From the NCBI GenBank assembly GCA_964599885.1, contig CAZRHH010000011.1:6277-70276 (forward strand): a stretch of DNA of 64,000 bases, read 5' to 3'. The first letter of the stretch is position 1; each line of letters opens with the position of its first letter. Positions 9,427-16,855 of the stretch are shown here, piece after piece. The translations under genes were made by a program, and so were the position numbers. The DNA comes from CAZRHH01 sp964599885. GTDB taxonomy: Bacteria > Chloroflexota > Dehalococcoidia > DSTF01 > JACRBR01. The notes beneath the pieces are model-generated. The model made no database searches. It was not told where the DNA came from and was given only the letters and a program-made list of their open reading frames with translations.

Positions 9427-9954
9427 CTACGGTGTTGTTCTTAGCAACCCTAGGTTTATTAGTCGGTAAGCCATTGCTTGCGGACTGACCTGGAATCGCG
9501 ATGCGAGATTTTGCACAAGTTGATCCTGTGACGGCATTGCACGCGCGTTGAGGCTACGAGTTACTTCCTGTCTTAAGAGCGCGGCCGGCATGAGTAGCTC
9601 CGCGGCGAACGCATTCGCTTGGATCTCTTCTGCATCGGTAGCGAGGCTTGACTTCGTATCGCGTCGGTTGACGTGAATGAACGAGTCGACGATGAGTGGT
9701 CGTCCTTTATGAAGTTGGAGATGCGCGATTTCATGCGCAATCGTAAATCTTTGCCGAGTCGCTGGGTGCGTAGAATTGACACCAATGATTGTACGACTGG
9801 GTTCTCTAAAGAGCATACCCGAGGTATCGCTATCAAGGGGCCTGTATAAGAGTTCAACCCCGAGCGCTTGAGCTATGTCTTCTACGGGTACCGGAATGCG
9901 CGCCAGGTTCGTCTTCTGCAAGAGTTGTTGCGCAACCGACTCAGCTCTGTTCAC
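9427..9954 (-). CDS. ImmA/IrrE family metallopeptidase
   Basis: The 175-residue protein contains the zinc motif HEIAH (in FTIAHEIAHLQLHKG) and the downstream EEIQANAFAAELLMP that supplies the third ligand, as in ImmA/IrrE peptidases. Members cleave or de-repress a partner XRE repressor in mobile elements. The gene overlaps the upstream XRE gene by four bases (ATGA-type), so the two form a regulator-protease pair. It lies between the Z1 defence operon and the ubiquitin-like operon and is a candidate switch for either. Length and motif order are normal for the family. Confidence 0.9.
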   Translation of the reverse strand: MNRAESVAQQLLQKTNLARIPVPVEDIAQALGVELLYRPLDSDTSGMLFREPSRTIIGVNSTHPATRQRFTIAHEIAHLQLHKGRPLIVDSFIHVNRRDTKSSLATDAEEIQANAFAAELLMPAALLRQEVTRSLNARAMPSQDQLVQNLASRFQVSPQAMAYRLINLGLLRTTP

Positions 9955-10316
9955 GACCGCTTCCTGGCTGGGGCGGGGCTTTCACCGACTATTTGCCTAA
10001 CCCATTCTTGTTCATCTTTGGGGAGGGCCGTCAGTTGCTTTAGTACGCCTGCGGTCAGTTGTGTTTCTGCGCGAGTCGGCAACAGATCTTTTGGATCTAG
10101 GCCAACAGCCGCTGACAGGAGGTAGGCCATGTGAAGGGGTAATCGTTGATTACCCTTCTCGATGTTGGTGATAGAGGTTCTAGTAAGGCCGACGCGTTTT
10201 GCGAGCGTCTCCTGACGCAAGCCTGCACGCTGTCGAGCGCTGCTGAGGCGCCTTCCGAACTCAACGTAGACCCATTCCACGGTCGGAATTGTGACGGGTG
10301 TCACATGATCTGTCAA
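9951..10316 (-). CDS. XRE-family helix-turn-helix regulator
   Basis: The 121-residue frame has a classic XRE fold: FGRRLSSARQRAGLRQETLAKRVGLTRTSITNIEKGNQRLPLHMAYL covers helices 1-5 near residues 20-66. The annotated start is TTG at 10316; an in-frame GTG about 12 codons later is an equally good start, giving a protein beginning MEWVYVEFGRRL. The TTG start lies inside an inverted repeat (10311-10327), which would suit autoregulation or the later start. With the adjacent ImmA-like peptidase it forms the usual repressor-protease pair and faces the ubiquitin-like operon, which it probably controls. Confidence 0.85.
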   Translation of the reverse strand: MTDHVTPVTIPTVEWVYVEFGRRLSSARQRAGLRQETLAKRVGLTRTSITNIEKGNQRLPLHMAYLLSAAVGLDPKDLLPTRAETQLTAGVLKQLTALPKDEQEWVRQIVGESPAPARKRS

Positions 10317-10355
10317 TGCCGCTGACAGTCAACGTCACTGACATTTAGTATGTCA
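10311..10355. promoter_or_regulatory. Two inverted repeats, likely XRE operators
   Basis: Two dyads share the half-site TGTCA/TGACA with 7-base spacers: TGTCA-N7-TGACA at 10311-10327 and TGACA-N7-TGTCA at 10339-10355. They lie between the XRE gene and the rightward promoter at 10370, the expected place for operators controlling both directions. Assignment to the XRE protein is inference. Confidence 0.55.
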
Positions 10356-10369
10356 TCGGGTCTATGTAG

Positions 10370-10398
10370 TTGACAGGCAGTTGCGCGCGCAGTAATTT
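10370..10398 (+). promoter_or_regulatory. Promoter of the ubiquitin-like operon
   Basis: A perfect -35 TTGACA (10370-10375) and TAATTT (10393-10398) are separated by 17 bases. Transcription would start near 10405, leaving a leader of about 175 bases before the first gene at 10581, in which I see no gene or obvious fold. The dyads just upstream are candidate operators. Confidence 0.6.
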
Positions 10399-10580
10399 GA
10401 TGGCGGAGTCGCGGATGGATCGGGATGGAGAGGTGGAGTTAGTGACGCAGCCATCGTCGAGACAGCTAACAAGGTTGCCTTGCTTCGAGCGTTCGTCGAC
10501 ATCGCGGCTTTGGCGGTGCACTAGTTGTTCTAGCGGTAACAGTGTCGAGCATGACACACGAATTGCATCGGAGGTTCCTG

Positions 10581-10730
10581 ATGTCCTATTCAATCGGCGA
10601 GAAGCCCGGCAAAGGAAAGTACTGCTGCACGAACTGCAACTGGTCGGTTGATCTTGACGACGCGGACGATCGACTTCCACCTTGCGGCAACTGCGGAAAG
10701 GGGCAACAGACGACGTACAACAATTGCTAG
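10581..10730 (+). CDS. Small zinc-ribbon protein
   Basis: The 49-residue protein starts at ATG 10581 behind GGAGG. It carries two CxxC pairs, CCTNC and CGNC, about 20 residues apart, which form a compact zinc ribbon. It is the first gene of a run leading to the ubiquitin-like, E1-like and DUF6527 genes. Zinc ribbons are common recruiting modules, but no direct role in modification can be shown. It ends 41 bases before the next small gene. Confidence 0.65.
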   Translation: MSYSIGEKPGKGKYCCTNCNWSVDLDDADDRLPPCGNCGKGQQTTYNNC

Positions 10731-10771
10731 CCGACCTCATCAACCTAAGACTCGCGAAATGGAGACCAACG

Positions 10772-10891
10772 ATGACAGATCGCAAGATCGGACGCGACGC
10801 GAAGACCGGCAGAATCATTCCCGTGAAGGAAGCCGAACGCCGGCCGAACACTACCGTCGTCGAAACGGTCAAGGTGCCCAAGAGGAAGTAG
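10772..10891 (+). CDS. 39-residue basic protein of the ubiquitin-like operon
   Basis: An ATG at 10772 follows GGAG at 7 bases and reads a 39-residue Lys/Arg-rich protein containing RDAKTGRIIPVKEAERR and TVVETVKV. It resembles small hypothetical proteins with an RDAxTGxxxPxxxAxRRP pattern that I recall from many bacteria without a known function. Short, charged and co-transcribed with the ubiquitin-like gene, it could be a substrate, an antitoxin-like partner or a regulator. The frame can be extended upstream to 10682, but that start has no ribosome binding site. Confidence 0.55.
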   Translation: MTDRKIGRDAKTGRIIPVKEAERRPNTTVVETVKVPKRK

Positions 10892-11012
10892 TTCTTGAGC
10901 CGGTTGGCCACGGCGCCCTGGTCTACGGACGCCGCGCGACCGCGCCGCCAAACGCAAGGGCTATCCGCTCTCGCACTCGAACAGGACAGTCCTGCCAGGA
11001 GGGGTTCCAGCA

Positions 11013-11258
11013 ATGTCGGAGAAACCAGCCACCATCATCGTCAACGGTACTCGGCACGAGTGGTCGGAGAAGACCATTTCCCACGCAGAGGTAGTAACGC
11101 TTGAGGTGCCTGACTACCCGCAGCACCCGGAGATCACTTACTCGATCAAATACACGCGCGGGCAAGGAAACAAACCTGAAGGCATCCTGGCTCCCGGTGA
11201 GTCTGTAAACGTTAAAGACGGAATGGTCTTCAGTGTTCAAGAAACTGGTCAGTCGTAA
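11013..11258 (+). CDS. Ubiquitin-like protein (single multiubiquitin-type beta-grasp domain)
   Basis: The 81-residue protein begins with TIIVNGTRHEWSEKTIS and ends with KDGMVFSVQETGQS. This is the strand pattern of the multiubiquitin domain, found beside E1-like ThiF proteins in bacteria. It has one domain and ends in TGQS rather than the usual Gly-Gly, so it may need C-terminal trimming, or its Gly-Gln-Ser end may be specific to this subtype. GGAGG precedes the start. The last 26 bases overlap the E1-like gene, which implies coupled translation. The role as a modifier protein is inferred from family and neighbours. Confidence 0.78.
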   Translation: MSEKPATIIVNGTRHEWSEKTISHAEVVTLEVPDYPQHPEITYSIKYTRGQGNKPEGILAPGESVNVKDGMVFSVQETGQS

Positions 11259-12423
11259 CGACGACATTCGTCGCTTAGTTGAAACGGGCTACGCGGTTGC
11301 TTTCGACAGCAACTGCCTAGTCGTCCGCGATATTCCCTACCTCGACGCTGATCGGACGCTGCAAACTGGGGCGATTGTCACAAAGCTAGTGTTCATCGAT
11401 CAAGAGCGTGTGACACAGGACGATCACCAGATCTTCTTCGCAGGCTCCCCGCCGCATGGCCTGAACGGGGAGCCCATTCCCAATCTTGGCGGAGGCCCCA
11501 CCCAGCTGCCTCTAGGCGAAGCGAGCAGCGATGTGGTCGTTCAGCGTTCCTTTTCGAACAAACCTAAGAGCGGCGCCTACAGCGATTTCTATGAGAAGAT
11601 CGAGACGTACGTGACGATCATCTCAGGGCCAGCCATAGCGCTCCATCACGTTAGTCCGCGTACCTTCCGTGCAGTCGAGAGCGTTGACCACGACTCGGTC
11701 TTCAAGTTCCACGACACTTTGACAAGCAGGGCCGAGATTACTGACCTAGCCGCCAAGTTCAAGGATGATGTGGTGGCTGTCATCGGCCTGGGAGGCACGG
11801 GCTCGTACGTGCTGGACTTGTTGGTCAAGACTCCGGTGCGCGAGATCCGAGGGTTCGATAAAGACCTGTACTACGTGCATAACTCGTTTCGCTCGCCAGG
11901 GCGACTGGCGTCGAGCGATCTGGGCCAAAGCAAGGCTGCGGTCTACCTGGAGCGATACTCCGACTTTCGGTACGGCCTCTCCATCGAGGAAAAGTTCATT
12001 GATGCATCATCGAACGATGAACTTGCGGGCGTCACGTTTGCGTTCGTCTGTGTCGACAAAGGCTCATCCCGCGCGGGGATCTTTGATCTGTTGATCGCGA
12101 ACCACATACCGTTCATCGACGTCGGTATGGGTTTGAAGCGAACAGAATGCGGGCTACTCAACGGGCAACTTCGGGTGACGTATTACGCCGGGGAAAACGG
12201 CGCGGAGTTCCGTGATAAGCAACTAGCGCCTCTGGAAGATGGAGGCGACGATGTGTACCGCGTCAACATACAGACGAGTGAGCTCAATGCATTCAACGCA
12301 GCTCTAGCATTAATCAGATTCAAACAGCTACGGGGGTTCTACATACAGGAGGAGCCTCTATACAATCTTCTATTCGAAATACGTGACCTGAAGATAGTCG
12401 GCGCCTCAACCAATGAGATTTGA
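11233..12423 (+). CDS. E1-like ThiF-fold adenylyltransferase with N-terminal DUF6791-like region
   Basis: The 396-residue protein has two parts. The first 170 or so residues (including YAVAFDSNCLVVRDIPYL and DHQIFFAGSPPHGLNGEPI) match the DUF6791 pattern. The rest is a ThiF/E1 Rossmann domain with the nucleotide loop VIGLGGTGSYVLDLL, an acidic FDKD after strand 2, the basic contact GQSKAA and FVCVDKGSSRAGI. It should adenylate the C terminus of the ubiquitin-like protein; a cysteine in RTECGLL is a candidate thioester residue. It starts with GTG at 11233, inside the ubiquitin-like gene. No separate E2 gene is present, so the N-terminal region is the main candidate for that function (inference). 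Confidence 0.85.
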   Translation: MFKKLVSRNDDIRRLVETGYAVAFDSNCLVVRDIPYLDADRTLQTGAIVTKLVFIDQERVTQDDHQIFFAGSPPHGLNGEPIPNLGGGPTQLPLGEASSDVVVQRSFSNKPKSGAYSDFYEKIETYVTIISGPAIALHHVSPRTFRAVESVDHDSVFKFHDTLTSRAEITDLAAKFKDDVVAVIGLGGTGSYVLDLLVKTPVREIRGFDKDLYYVHNSFRSPGRLASSDLGQSKAAVYLERYSDFRYGLSIEEKFIDASSNDELAGVTFAFVCVDKGSSRAGIFDLLIANHIPFIDVGMGLKRTECGLLNGQLRVTYYAGENGAEFRDKQLAPLEDGGDDVYRVNIQTSELNAFNAALALIRFKQLRGFYIQEEPLYNLLFEIRDLKIVGASTNEI

Positions 12424-12811
12424 GATGGAGTGTGTCCACTACATGCCGGGAGAGTTGCGCGAAGGCGTCCTGTATGTGTCCGAGGAATTCGGCATCGCAA
12501 ACCACCTATGCGCGTGTGGCTGCGGATCAAAGGTTAGGACCGCGCTGGGCCCTATGGAGTTTGCAGTGACCGAGACGGCGGACGGCCCAACGTTGCGTCC
12601 GTCCGTCGGAAACTGGCAGCGCGAGTGCCAATCGCACTACTGGATAACGCGAGGAGAGGTTATCTGGGCGGAACGTTGGACTCCCGACCAGATCGCCGCG
12701 GGAAGAACGCGAGAAGAAGCCCGGAGGCGCGCCTACTATGACGCGATCGATCGCCGGCGTGGCGGACTCTTAGGACAGATCTGGCGATGGACGAGGAGCT
12801 TGTTCTCGTGA
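12413..12811 (+). CDS. DUF6527 family protein of the ubiquitin-like locus
   Basis: The 132-residue protein has the DUF6527 features: VHYMPGELREGVLYVSEEF at the N terminus, the metal-type cluster CACGCG and the core RPSVGNWQRECQSHYWITRG. The start at 12413, overlapping the E1-like stop by 11 bases, matches the normal N-terminal length of the family. DUF6527 genes travel with DUF6791-ThiF and ubiquitin-like genes. I recall them being linked to processing of the ubiquitin-like protein, but cannot verify that here. The Cys and Ser/His residues of the core are the residues to test. A basic, Trp-rich tail (residues 105-132) is an extra. Confidence 0.82.
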   Translation: MRFEMECVHYMPGELREGVLYVSEEFGIANHLCACGCGSKVRTALGPMEFAVTETADGPTLRPSVGNWQRECQSHYWITRGEVIWAERWTPDQIAAGRTREEARRRAYYDAIDRRRGGLLGQIWRWTRSLFS

Positions 12812-12957
12812 TAGTCGCTAACCTGCGTCGCACAATATTCGTTATGCGACCCCATTTCTTAGCCTCGGCTAGGCACGCCGTTAACGATTCGTTGTAGGCC
12901 GAACTAACTCATAGGCGCACGCCTCCAGCCTAACGCTATCGGCTCGAAAACTGCCGT

Positions 12958-12989
12958 CTTGACGGACGATGTTTTCGGTGTGCGATAAT
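12958..12989 (+). promoter_or_regulatory. Probable promoter upstream of the coiled-coil gene
   Basis: TTGACG at 12958 and GATAAT at about 12983 lie a little over 18 bases apart, directly upstream of the ATG at 12998. The message would have almost no leader. Confidence 0.4.
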
Positions 12990-12997
12990 CCGGGCCG

Positions 12998-13363
12998 ATG
13001 ACAGACGACGAAGTCCAAACATTCGAACAGCTCCTTGGCAAGAAGCTCTCCCAGCAACAGGAGGCGGTGACTAAGCAGATCTCCGGACTCGCTAAGCGCG
13101 TCGAAGACGGCTTCGCCAACACCGCGACGATTGCGCACGTCGACGCGATCGCCAAGCACCTCGGCGACACAATGGAGAAGCTCCATAGCGTAACGACAAC
13201 CTTAAACGGGGTTGTCCAGACGCAACGCGAGCATTCTCAGTCATTTGACTCGATCGATCGCAAGCTCAACGCACACCTTGACCGCCTCGATCGTCACGGC
13301 ACGCGTATTGAAGTGCTTGAGGCCAAGACCTCGCGCCTCCCTGCTCCGCCGCGGAGAACGTAA
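12998..13363 (+). CDS. Coiled-coil protein, function unknown
   Basis: The 121-residue protein is nearly all amphipathic helix with heptad-like spacing (for example AHVDAIAKHLGDTMEKLHSVTTTLNGVV and DRKLNAHLDRLDRHGTRIEVLEAK), so an elongated coiled coil is expected, ending in a short Pro-rich tail. Similar short coiled-coil proteins are frequent on plasmids and phages. A promoter directly precedes it, and it seems to be a single-gene unit after the ubiquitin-like locus. No function is assigned. Confidence 0.6.
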   Translation: MTDDEVQTFEQLLGKKLSQQQEAVTKQISGLAKRVEDGFANTATIAHVDAIAKHLGDTMEKLHSVTTTLNGVVQTQREHSQSFDSIDRKLNAHLDRLDRHGTRIEVLEAKTSRLPAPPRRT

Positions 13364-13468
13364 CTCCGAACCCACCCGCAACGTCCTAACTCTCCACGTT
13401 CTTCTGGATGTTCATCGACTGTTTGGTCGATGTCAGTAGCAACACGCCCTAGTGAAAGGAGCCTCTGC

Positions 13469-14059
13469 TTGAACAGTCGTGCCACCATCAGTCACGCCAA
13501 GGTCGGCGGCAGCGAGTACGGTCGGGAAAGCATCCTGACCCTCACACTCGATGTTCGTTTGCCGACCCCCGTCGAAGTCCGCAGCCTCAATGAATGGGCT
13601 GGTTCGGAACTCGACTGGGAGACGCGCCAACAGATCGCCAAGGCCCAGCAACGCCGCCGCAGTAACACCAAAAACGGCAAGCTGACCAAGGCGCAGAAGA
13701 AGGCGCAAGAAGAGTCGCACGAGCAGGAAATGGAGTGCTCGGTCGCTTCGTGCGAGAACTGCTACCCGGACGGCGCCACGGACGCGCTGATCTGCTTGGA
13801 GCACCGTCTCCCCTGGCAAGAGTGTCAGGACTGCGACGGTGAAGGAGCGATCTTCCTCGACGGCGAGGACATCAAATGCCTCCGTACCAAGTACGAGGAC
13901 TACGTCGAGACGCAAGCCGGTTTCAATCGCGAAGCCATCATGGCTGCCCAGGAAGCCGCGCTGTTCCTCCTGCTCATCAAGAAGCCGGTGCACCTAACCA
14001 TCGCGCCGGCACAGCAGGCGTTTGCTGACCTGCTCCAACTATCAGCACCCATCGCCTAG
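13469..14059 (+). CDS. Hypothetical plasmid-type protein with a cysteine cluster
   Basis: The TTG at 13469 is chosen because GAAAGGAG lies 9 bases upstream, giving 196 residues; a GTG at 13430 lacks such a site. The central part has a Cys-rich stretch (CSVASCENCYPD, then CLEH and CQDCDGEG) that looks like a small zinc-binding region with a DnaJ-like CxxCxG element. The N-terminal third has a lysine-rich helix (KLTKAQKKAQEE). It is the first of three closely spaced genes ending at 14638. I do not recognise the family. Confidence 0.55.
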   Translation: MNSRATISHAKVGGSEYGRESILTLTLDVRLPTPVEVRSLNEWAGSELDWETRQQIAKAQQRRRSNTKNGKLTKAQKKAQEESHEQEMECSVASCENCYPDGATDALICLEHRLPWQECQDCDGEGAIFLDGEDIKCLRTKYEDYVETQAGFNREAIMAAQEAALFLLLIKKPVHLTIAPAQQAFADLLQLSAPIA

Positions 14060-14075
14060 AGAAAGGAAGTATCCG

Positions 14076-14315
14076 TTGCCACGCAACGAGAACGAAGAGG
14101 AAGCGCCTCGGGAACCCCGTAACTGGACCGAGTGGCGCGAGGAAGCCAGCCAAGCCTTGAGCGAACTCGATCGAGCGCTCGCCCAGGCCCGGCAGGTCAT
14201 CTACCGACTCCGACCAATGGTACGTCCCAAGAACGAGCAGCAGCCGACCGAAGAGCGGTCCGAACGCCCAGCACCGACGGTGCAATTTCAGCGGCGCGGA
14301 CGCAACGGTCGATGA
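14076..14315 (+). CDS. Small charged helical protein, function unknown
   Basis: A TTG at 14076 follows AAAGGAAG and reads 79 residues, rich in Glu and Arg, with one long predicted helix (EEASQALSELDRALAQARQVIYRL) and a disordered basic tail. It ends with an ATGA overlap to the next gene, so the two are coupled. No family is recognised. Confidence 0.5.
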   Translation: MPRNENEEEAPREPRNWTEWREEASQALSELDRALAQARQVIYRLRPMVRPKNEQQPTEERSERPAPTVQFQRRGRNGR

Positions 14316-14638
14316 ACGCCGCTCACCCGGGAACCTTCTGGTCACTGTCGTTCACGTTCAATGACTGGGAGCTCGCCGGCAAAGCCTACGAGCAAAGTCG
14401 CGATCTGATCTTCGGCCTCGACATGGACGCGTCGGCCTACCGGATTCTCCTGAACGGTCGGGCATACGTCGTCAACGTTGGTGCTGGAGTTCCCGAGCAA
14501 GCTCTAGTCGGCAAGCTCAAGGTCATCTGTCAGAAAGGAGAAGAGTCTCCCCTTGCCGATGAAGTTGCGCTCACGCTCGCTGTAAGACACGAGCAGTTTC
14601 GCGCAACCAACGGAACAAGATACGAGCGCCGAGGCTAA
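14312..14638 (+). CDS. Hypothetical 108-residue protein
   Basis: The ATG at 14312 overlaps the previous stop (ATGA). The chain begins MNAAHPGTFWSLSFTFNDWELAGKAY and continues with alternating strands and helices (AYRILLNGRAYVVNVGAGVP), suggesting a small alpha/beta fold. An intrinsic terminator lies 20 bases after the stop, so it is the last gene of a three-gene unit. The function is unknown; the setting is plasmid-like. Confidence 0.5.
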   Translation: MNAAHPGTFWSLSFTFNDWELAGKAYEQSRDLIFGLDMDASAYRILLNGRAYVVNVGAGVPEQALVGKLKVICQKGEESPLADEVALTLAVRHEQFRATNGTRYERRG

Positions 14639-14657
14639 CCCTAGACGCTCACCAATA

Positions 14658-14696
14658 GCCCGCTGTTTCTCTTCGTACAGAACAGCGGGCTTCTTT
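14658..14696 (+). terminator. Intrinsic terminator 1
   Basis: GCCCGCTGTT pairs with AACAGCGGGC across a 13-base loop, followed by TTCTTT. It ends the unit 13469-14638 and is nearly identical to the terminator at 15341. Confidence 0.8.
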
Positions 14697-14803
14697 CCAA
14701 GCACCTCAAGACGATCACTAGCAACGACGCACGGGGACAGTCTGCCGGACTGCTCTAAGCATCGCGTCGCCCAAGCCAACACCACGACAAGGAGGATTGG
14801 AAG

Positions 14804-15034
14804 TTGAACCAAAACGTTCGCGTTTGCGACTCATGTCTCGACGCCGCGGCCGACGAAGGCTTGGCGCGCGACCACGAAGCCGCCATGTTTTGTATAGAAC
14901 TCGGCGACGAGCTCGCCGATCACCTCTGCGAGGAGATCGAATGTGACGGCATCGCCCGTTGCAGTTGCTCGTGTCACGAGTCTGCGAAGCAAGCACTACG
15001 AAGTCACGCCACGGCTCGCGGAGGCCTGTCATGA
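14804..15034 (+). CDS. Small Cys-rich protein upstream of DUF2958
   Basis: A TTG start at 14804 follows AAGGAGG and reads 76 residues with CDSC near the N terminus and CDGIARCSCSCHE near the C terminus. The spacing could bind one zinc ion. The stop overlaps the DUF2958 start (ATGA). The middle is acidic and helical (HEAAMFCIELGDELADHLCEEI). No named family is recognised. Confidence 0.5.
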   Translation: MNQNVRVCDSCLDAAADEGLARDHEAAMFCIELGDELADHLCEEIECDGIARCSCSCHESAKQALRSHATARGGLS

Positions 15035-15324
15035 AGCTTCTTACCACGGAGATCCGTGATGCCTTACCCACGCTCGGCAGCACCGAGACCTTGGGCATGG
15101 ACGCACCAATCATCGTCAAGTTCTTCACGCCCACGTCCAGGTGGACCTGGTACGCAACCGAGTTTGATGGCGAGGATCTTTTCTTCGGATTGGTGGACGG
15201 GTTGGAAAAGGAGTTCGGCTACTTCTCACTCACTGAACTGGAGTCGGTGCACGGTCCCTACGGAGTCGGCATCGAACGTGACCTCTACTTCGGAACGCAT
15301 CACACGCTGAAGGAGTTCGTTTGA
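15031..15324 (+). CDS. DUF2958 domain protein
   Basis: The 98-residue protein contains the DUF2958 hallmarks: MKLLTTEIRDALPTLGS, VKFFTPTSRWTWYATEFDGED and GLEKEFGYFSLTELE. DUF2958 proteins are common on conjugative elements and plasmids and have no established biochemical role. The start overlaps the previous gene, and an intrinsic terminator follows 16 bases after the stop. Its presence supports a plasmid or ICE origin for this region. Confidence 0.85.
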   Translation: MKLLTTEIRDALPTLGSTETLGMDAPIIVKFFTPTSRWTWYATEFDGEDLFFGLVDGLEKEFGYFSLTELESVHGPYGVGIERDLYFGTHHTLKEFV

Positions 15325-15340
15325 ACTAACTTTCAGCACG

Positions 15341-15380
15341 CCCGCTGTTTCTCTTCGCACAGAGCAGCGGGTCTTTTCTT
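15341..15380 (+). terminator. Intrinsic terminator 2
   Basis: CCCGCTG pairs with CAGCGGG across a loop, followed by TCTTTTCTT. The stem and loop are almost the same sequence as the terminator at 14658, so this is a duplicated element. Confidence 0.8.
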
Positions 15381-15421
15381 GCGAAGCTTTCAGCACATAG
15401 ATGCACCGACAGCCGACCTAA

Positions 15422-16328
15422 ATGATCAACCATCTTGACATTTCTGATCTTTCCGTCGTACGATCGATGAAAGCCCTGAAACCTATGTACGAATCGTTCT
15501 TTGGTCTCCAGGAGAGGCCGTTTTCCATCTCACCCGATCCGCGATTCTTCTTCCTTAGCAGTCAGCACAAGGAAGCGCTTGCGAAGTGCCAATACGCCGT
15601 TCAAGAGCGGATGGGTCTCACCGTCGTCTACGGCGACGTCGGCACCGGCAAAACAACGATCGCGCGGCGCCCTTTTTCAAACCTTCGCCGACAAACCCAA
15701 CCACAAGATAGCCATGATCATCAGCCCGCGTCTCAAGACTGAGAACGCGTTTCTGCGCGAGATCATGAAGGAGTTTGGCGTCGGAACGAAGCAGTCGTTC
15801 GCTGACTCGCTCGACCTGTTTCGCGCGTTCCTCGCTGCCGAATACAAGGCTGGCCGCACCGTAGTCCTCCTGATCGATGAGGCTCAAGGAATACGCAGCG
15901 TGAACTTCGAACTCATCCGCAGTTTGCTCAACTACGAAACGGACAGTCAGAAGCTGCTCAACGTTGTGTTGTTTGGTCAGAACGAACTGGCCACCAAGCT
16001 CGATAACCGCCCGGAGCTGAAGAGCCGCGTCACTATCTTCGGCGCGCTCACTTCCCTCTCGCGCGAGGACACCGAGAGCATGATTCGCTTTCGCTACCGC
16101 GTGTCCGGAGGTGAGGACCCGCCGTTCGCGCCGGCCGCCTACGACGCACTGTTTCGCTACTCGACCGGACTACCACGAATGATCTGCACACTGAGCGACA
16201 CCGCACTCACGAAGGCTTTCGTCCGGGAACAGCGGACGATCGACGATGCACTGGTTCGCGCCGCAGCTGAGGAGATGCGCGCGGTCGTCCAGGCAGAGCG
16301 CACGGCCAGGGCAAGGAAGGCCGCATGA
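15422..16328 (+). pseudogene. ExeA/TniB-like AAA ATPase, split by a one-base frameshift
   Basis: The first frame reads YESFFGLQERPFSISPDPRF and Walker A GDVGTGKTT, then fails after TIARR. The next frame continues the fold with AMIISPRLKTENAFLREI, Walker B VVLLIDEAQGI and a sensor region. Removing one G near 15669 (in the run gcgcggcgcc) would restore TIARALFQTFADKPNHK, typical of GspA/ExeA/TnsC-type ATPases. The likely start is ATG 15467 or 15485. Such ATPases act in transposition, secretion or plasmid maintenance. Either the gene is inactive or the G is a sequencing error. The last four bases overlap the next gene. Confidence 0.8.
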
Positions 16329-16693
16329 GCGACGCGCCCGACGGCACCTTCTCCAAACTAATGGAGTTATCAGAGACGCCGCTCCCTCCTCCACCCGATA
16401 AGCCGGCGACGCGTCCCGCAGCACCTAAGCCAGCTCCGACACCCACTGTAGATCTCCCTGTCAAACCCATCGAGGACGTAGATACCGTGCCTCACATCAG
16501 CCAGAACTATCGCTTTACCGACGAAGAGCTGCGGTGGTTGCGCGGTCGATCCTTTGACCTGAGCGAACAGCATGGCGCCAAGATTTCTCAGAACACCATC
16601 CTTCGCATCGCGCTTCGCGAGTTACGCGAAGCCTGTGAACGGAACCCGCAGTCCAATCCCCTTTTGAAGAACGTCGCTCGCCTCAAGAAATAA
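16325..16693 (+). CDS. Putative DNA-binding partner of the ExeA-like ATPase
   Basis: The 122-residue protein has a disordered Pro-rich first half (PPPPDKPATRPAAPKPAPTP) and a compact helical C-terminal part starting at YRFTDEELRWLRGR and including GAKISQNTILRIALRELREA. This looks like a ribbon-helix-helix or similar small DNA-binding domain. The start overlaps the ATPase stop (ATGA), a gene order similar to ATPase/DNA-binding partition or transposition pairs. It immediately precedes the iteron-like repeats at 16715-16802, which might be its binding sites. The function is inferred. Confidence 0.55.
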   Translation: MSDAPDGTFSKLMELSETPLPPPPDKPATRPAAPKPAPTPTVDLPVKPIEDVDTVPHISQNYRFTDEELRWLRGRSFDLSEQHGAKISQNTILRIALRELREACERNPQSNPLLKNVARLKK

Positions 16694-16714
16694 CCCACAC
16701 GTTACCGTGCACCC

Positions 16715-16802
16715 GTCCACCCGTGGTTGCATGGTTGCGTCCACCCACCCGTCCAACATTGCGTCCACCCGTTGTTGCGTCCACCCAACGACGCGTCCAC
16801 CC
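16715..16802. repeat. Iteron-like array (GTCCACCC), candidate replication origin or operator
   Basis: GTCCACCC occurs at 16715, 16739, 16763, 16779 and 16795, with a partial copy GTCCAACA at 16751. Most copies are preceded by TTGCG. Spacings of 24, 12, 12, 16 and 16 bases place several copies in a regular register. The array sits between a small DNA-binding protein gene and a Rep-like gene, as iterons do in plasmid origins. Further partial inverted copies occur up to about 16830. Confidence 0.6.
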
Positions 16803-16855
16803 TCCCGTGCAACCGTGGGAGGATGGTTGTAGACATCGGTGAGACGATGTAAGCA

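Noticed and set aside
16715..16802. CRISPR array
   Set aside because: Repeats are 8 bases with 4-16 base gaps, far too short for CRISPR repeat-spacer units, and no cas genes are present.
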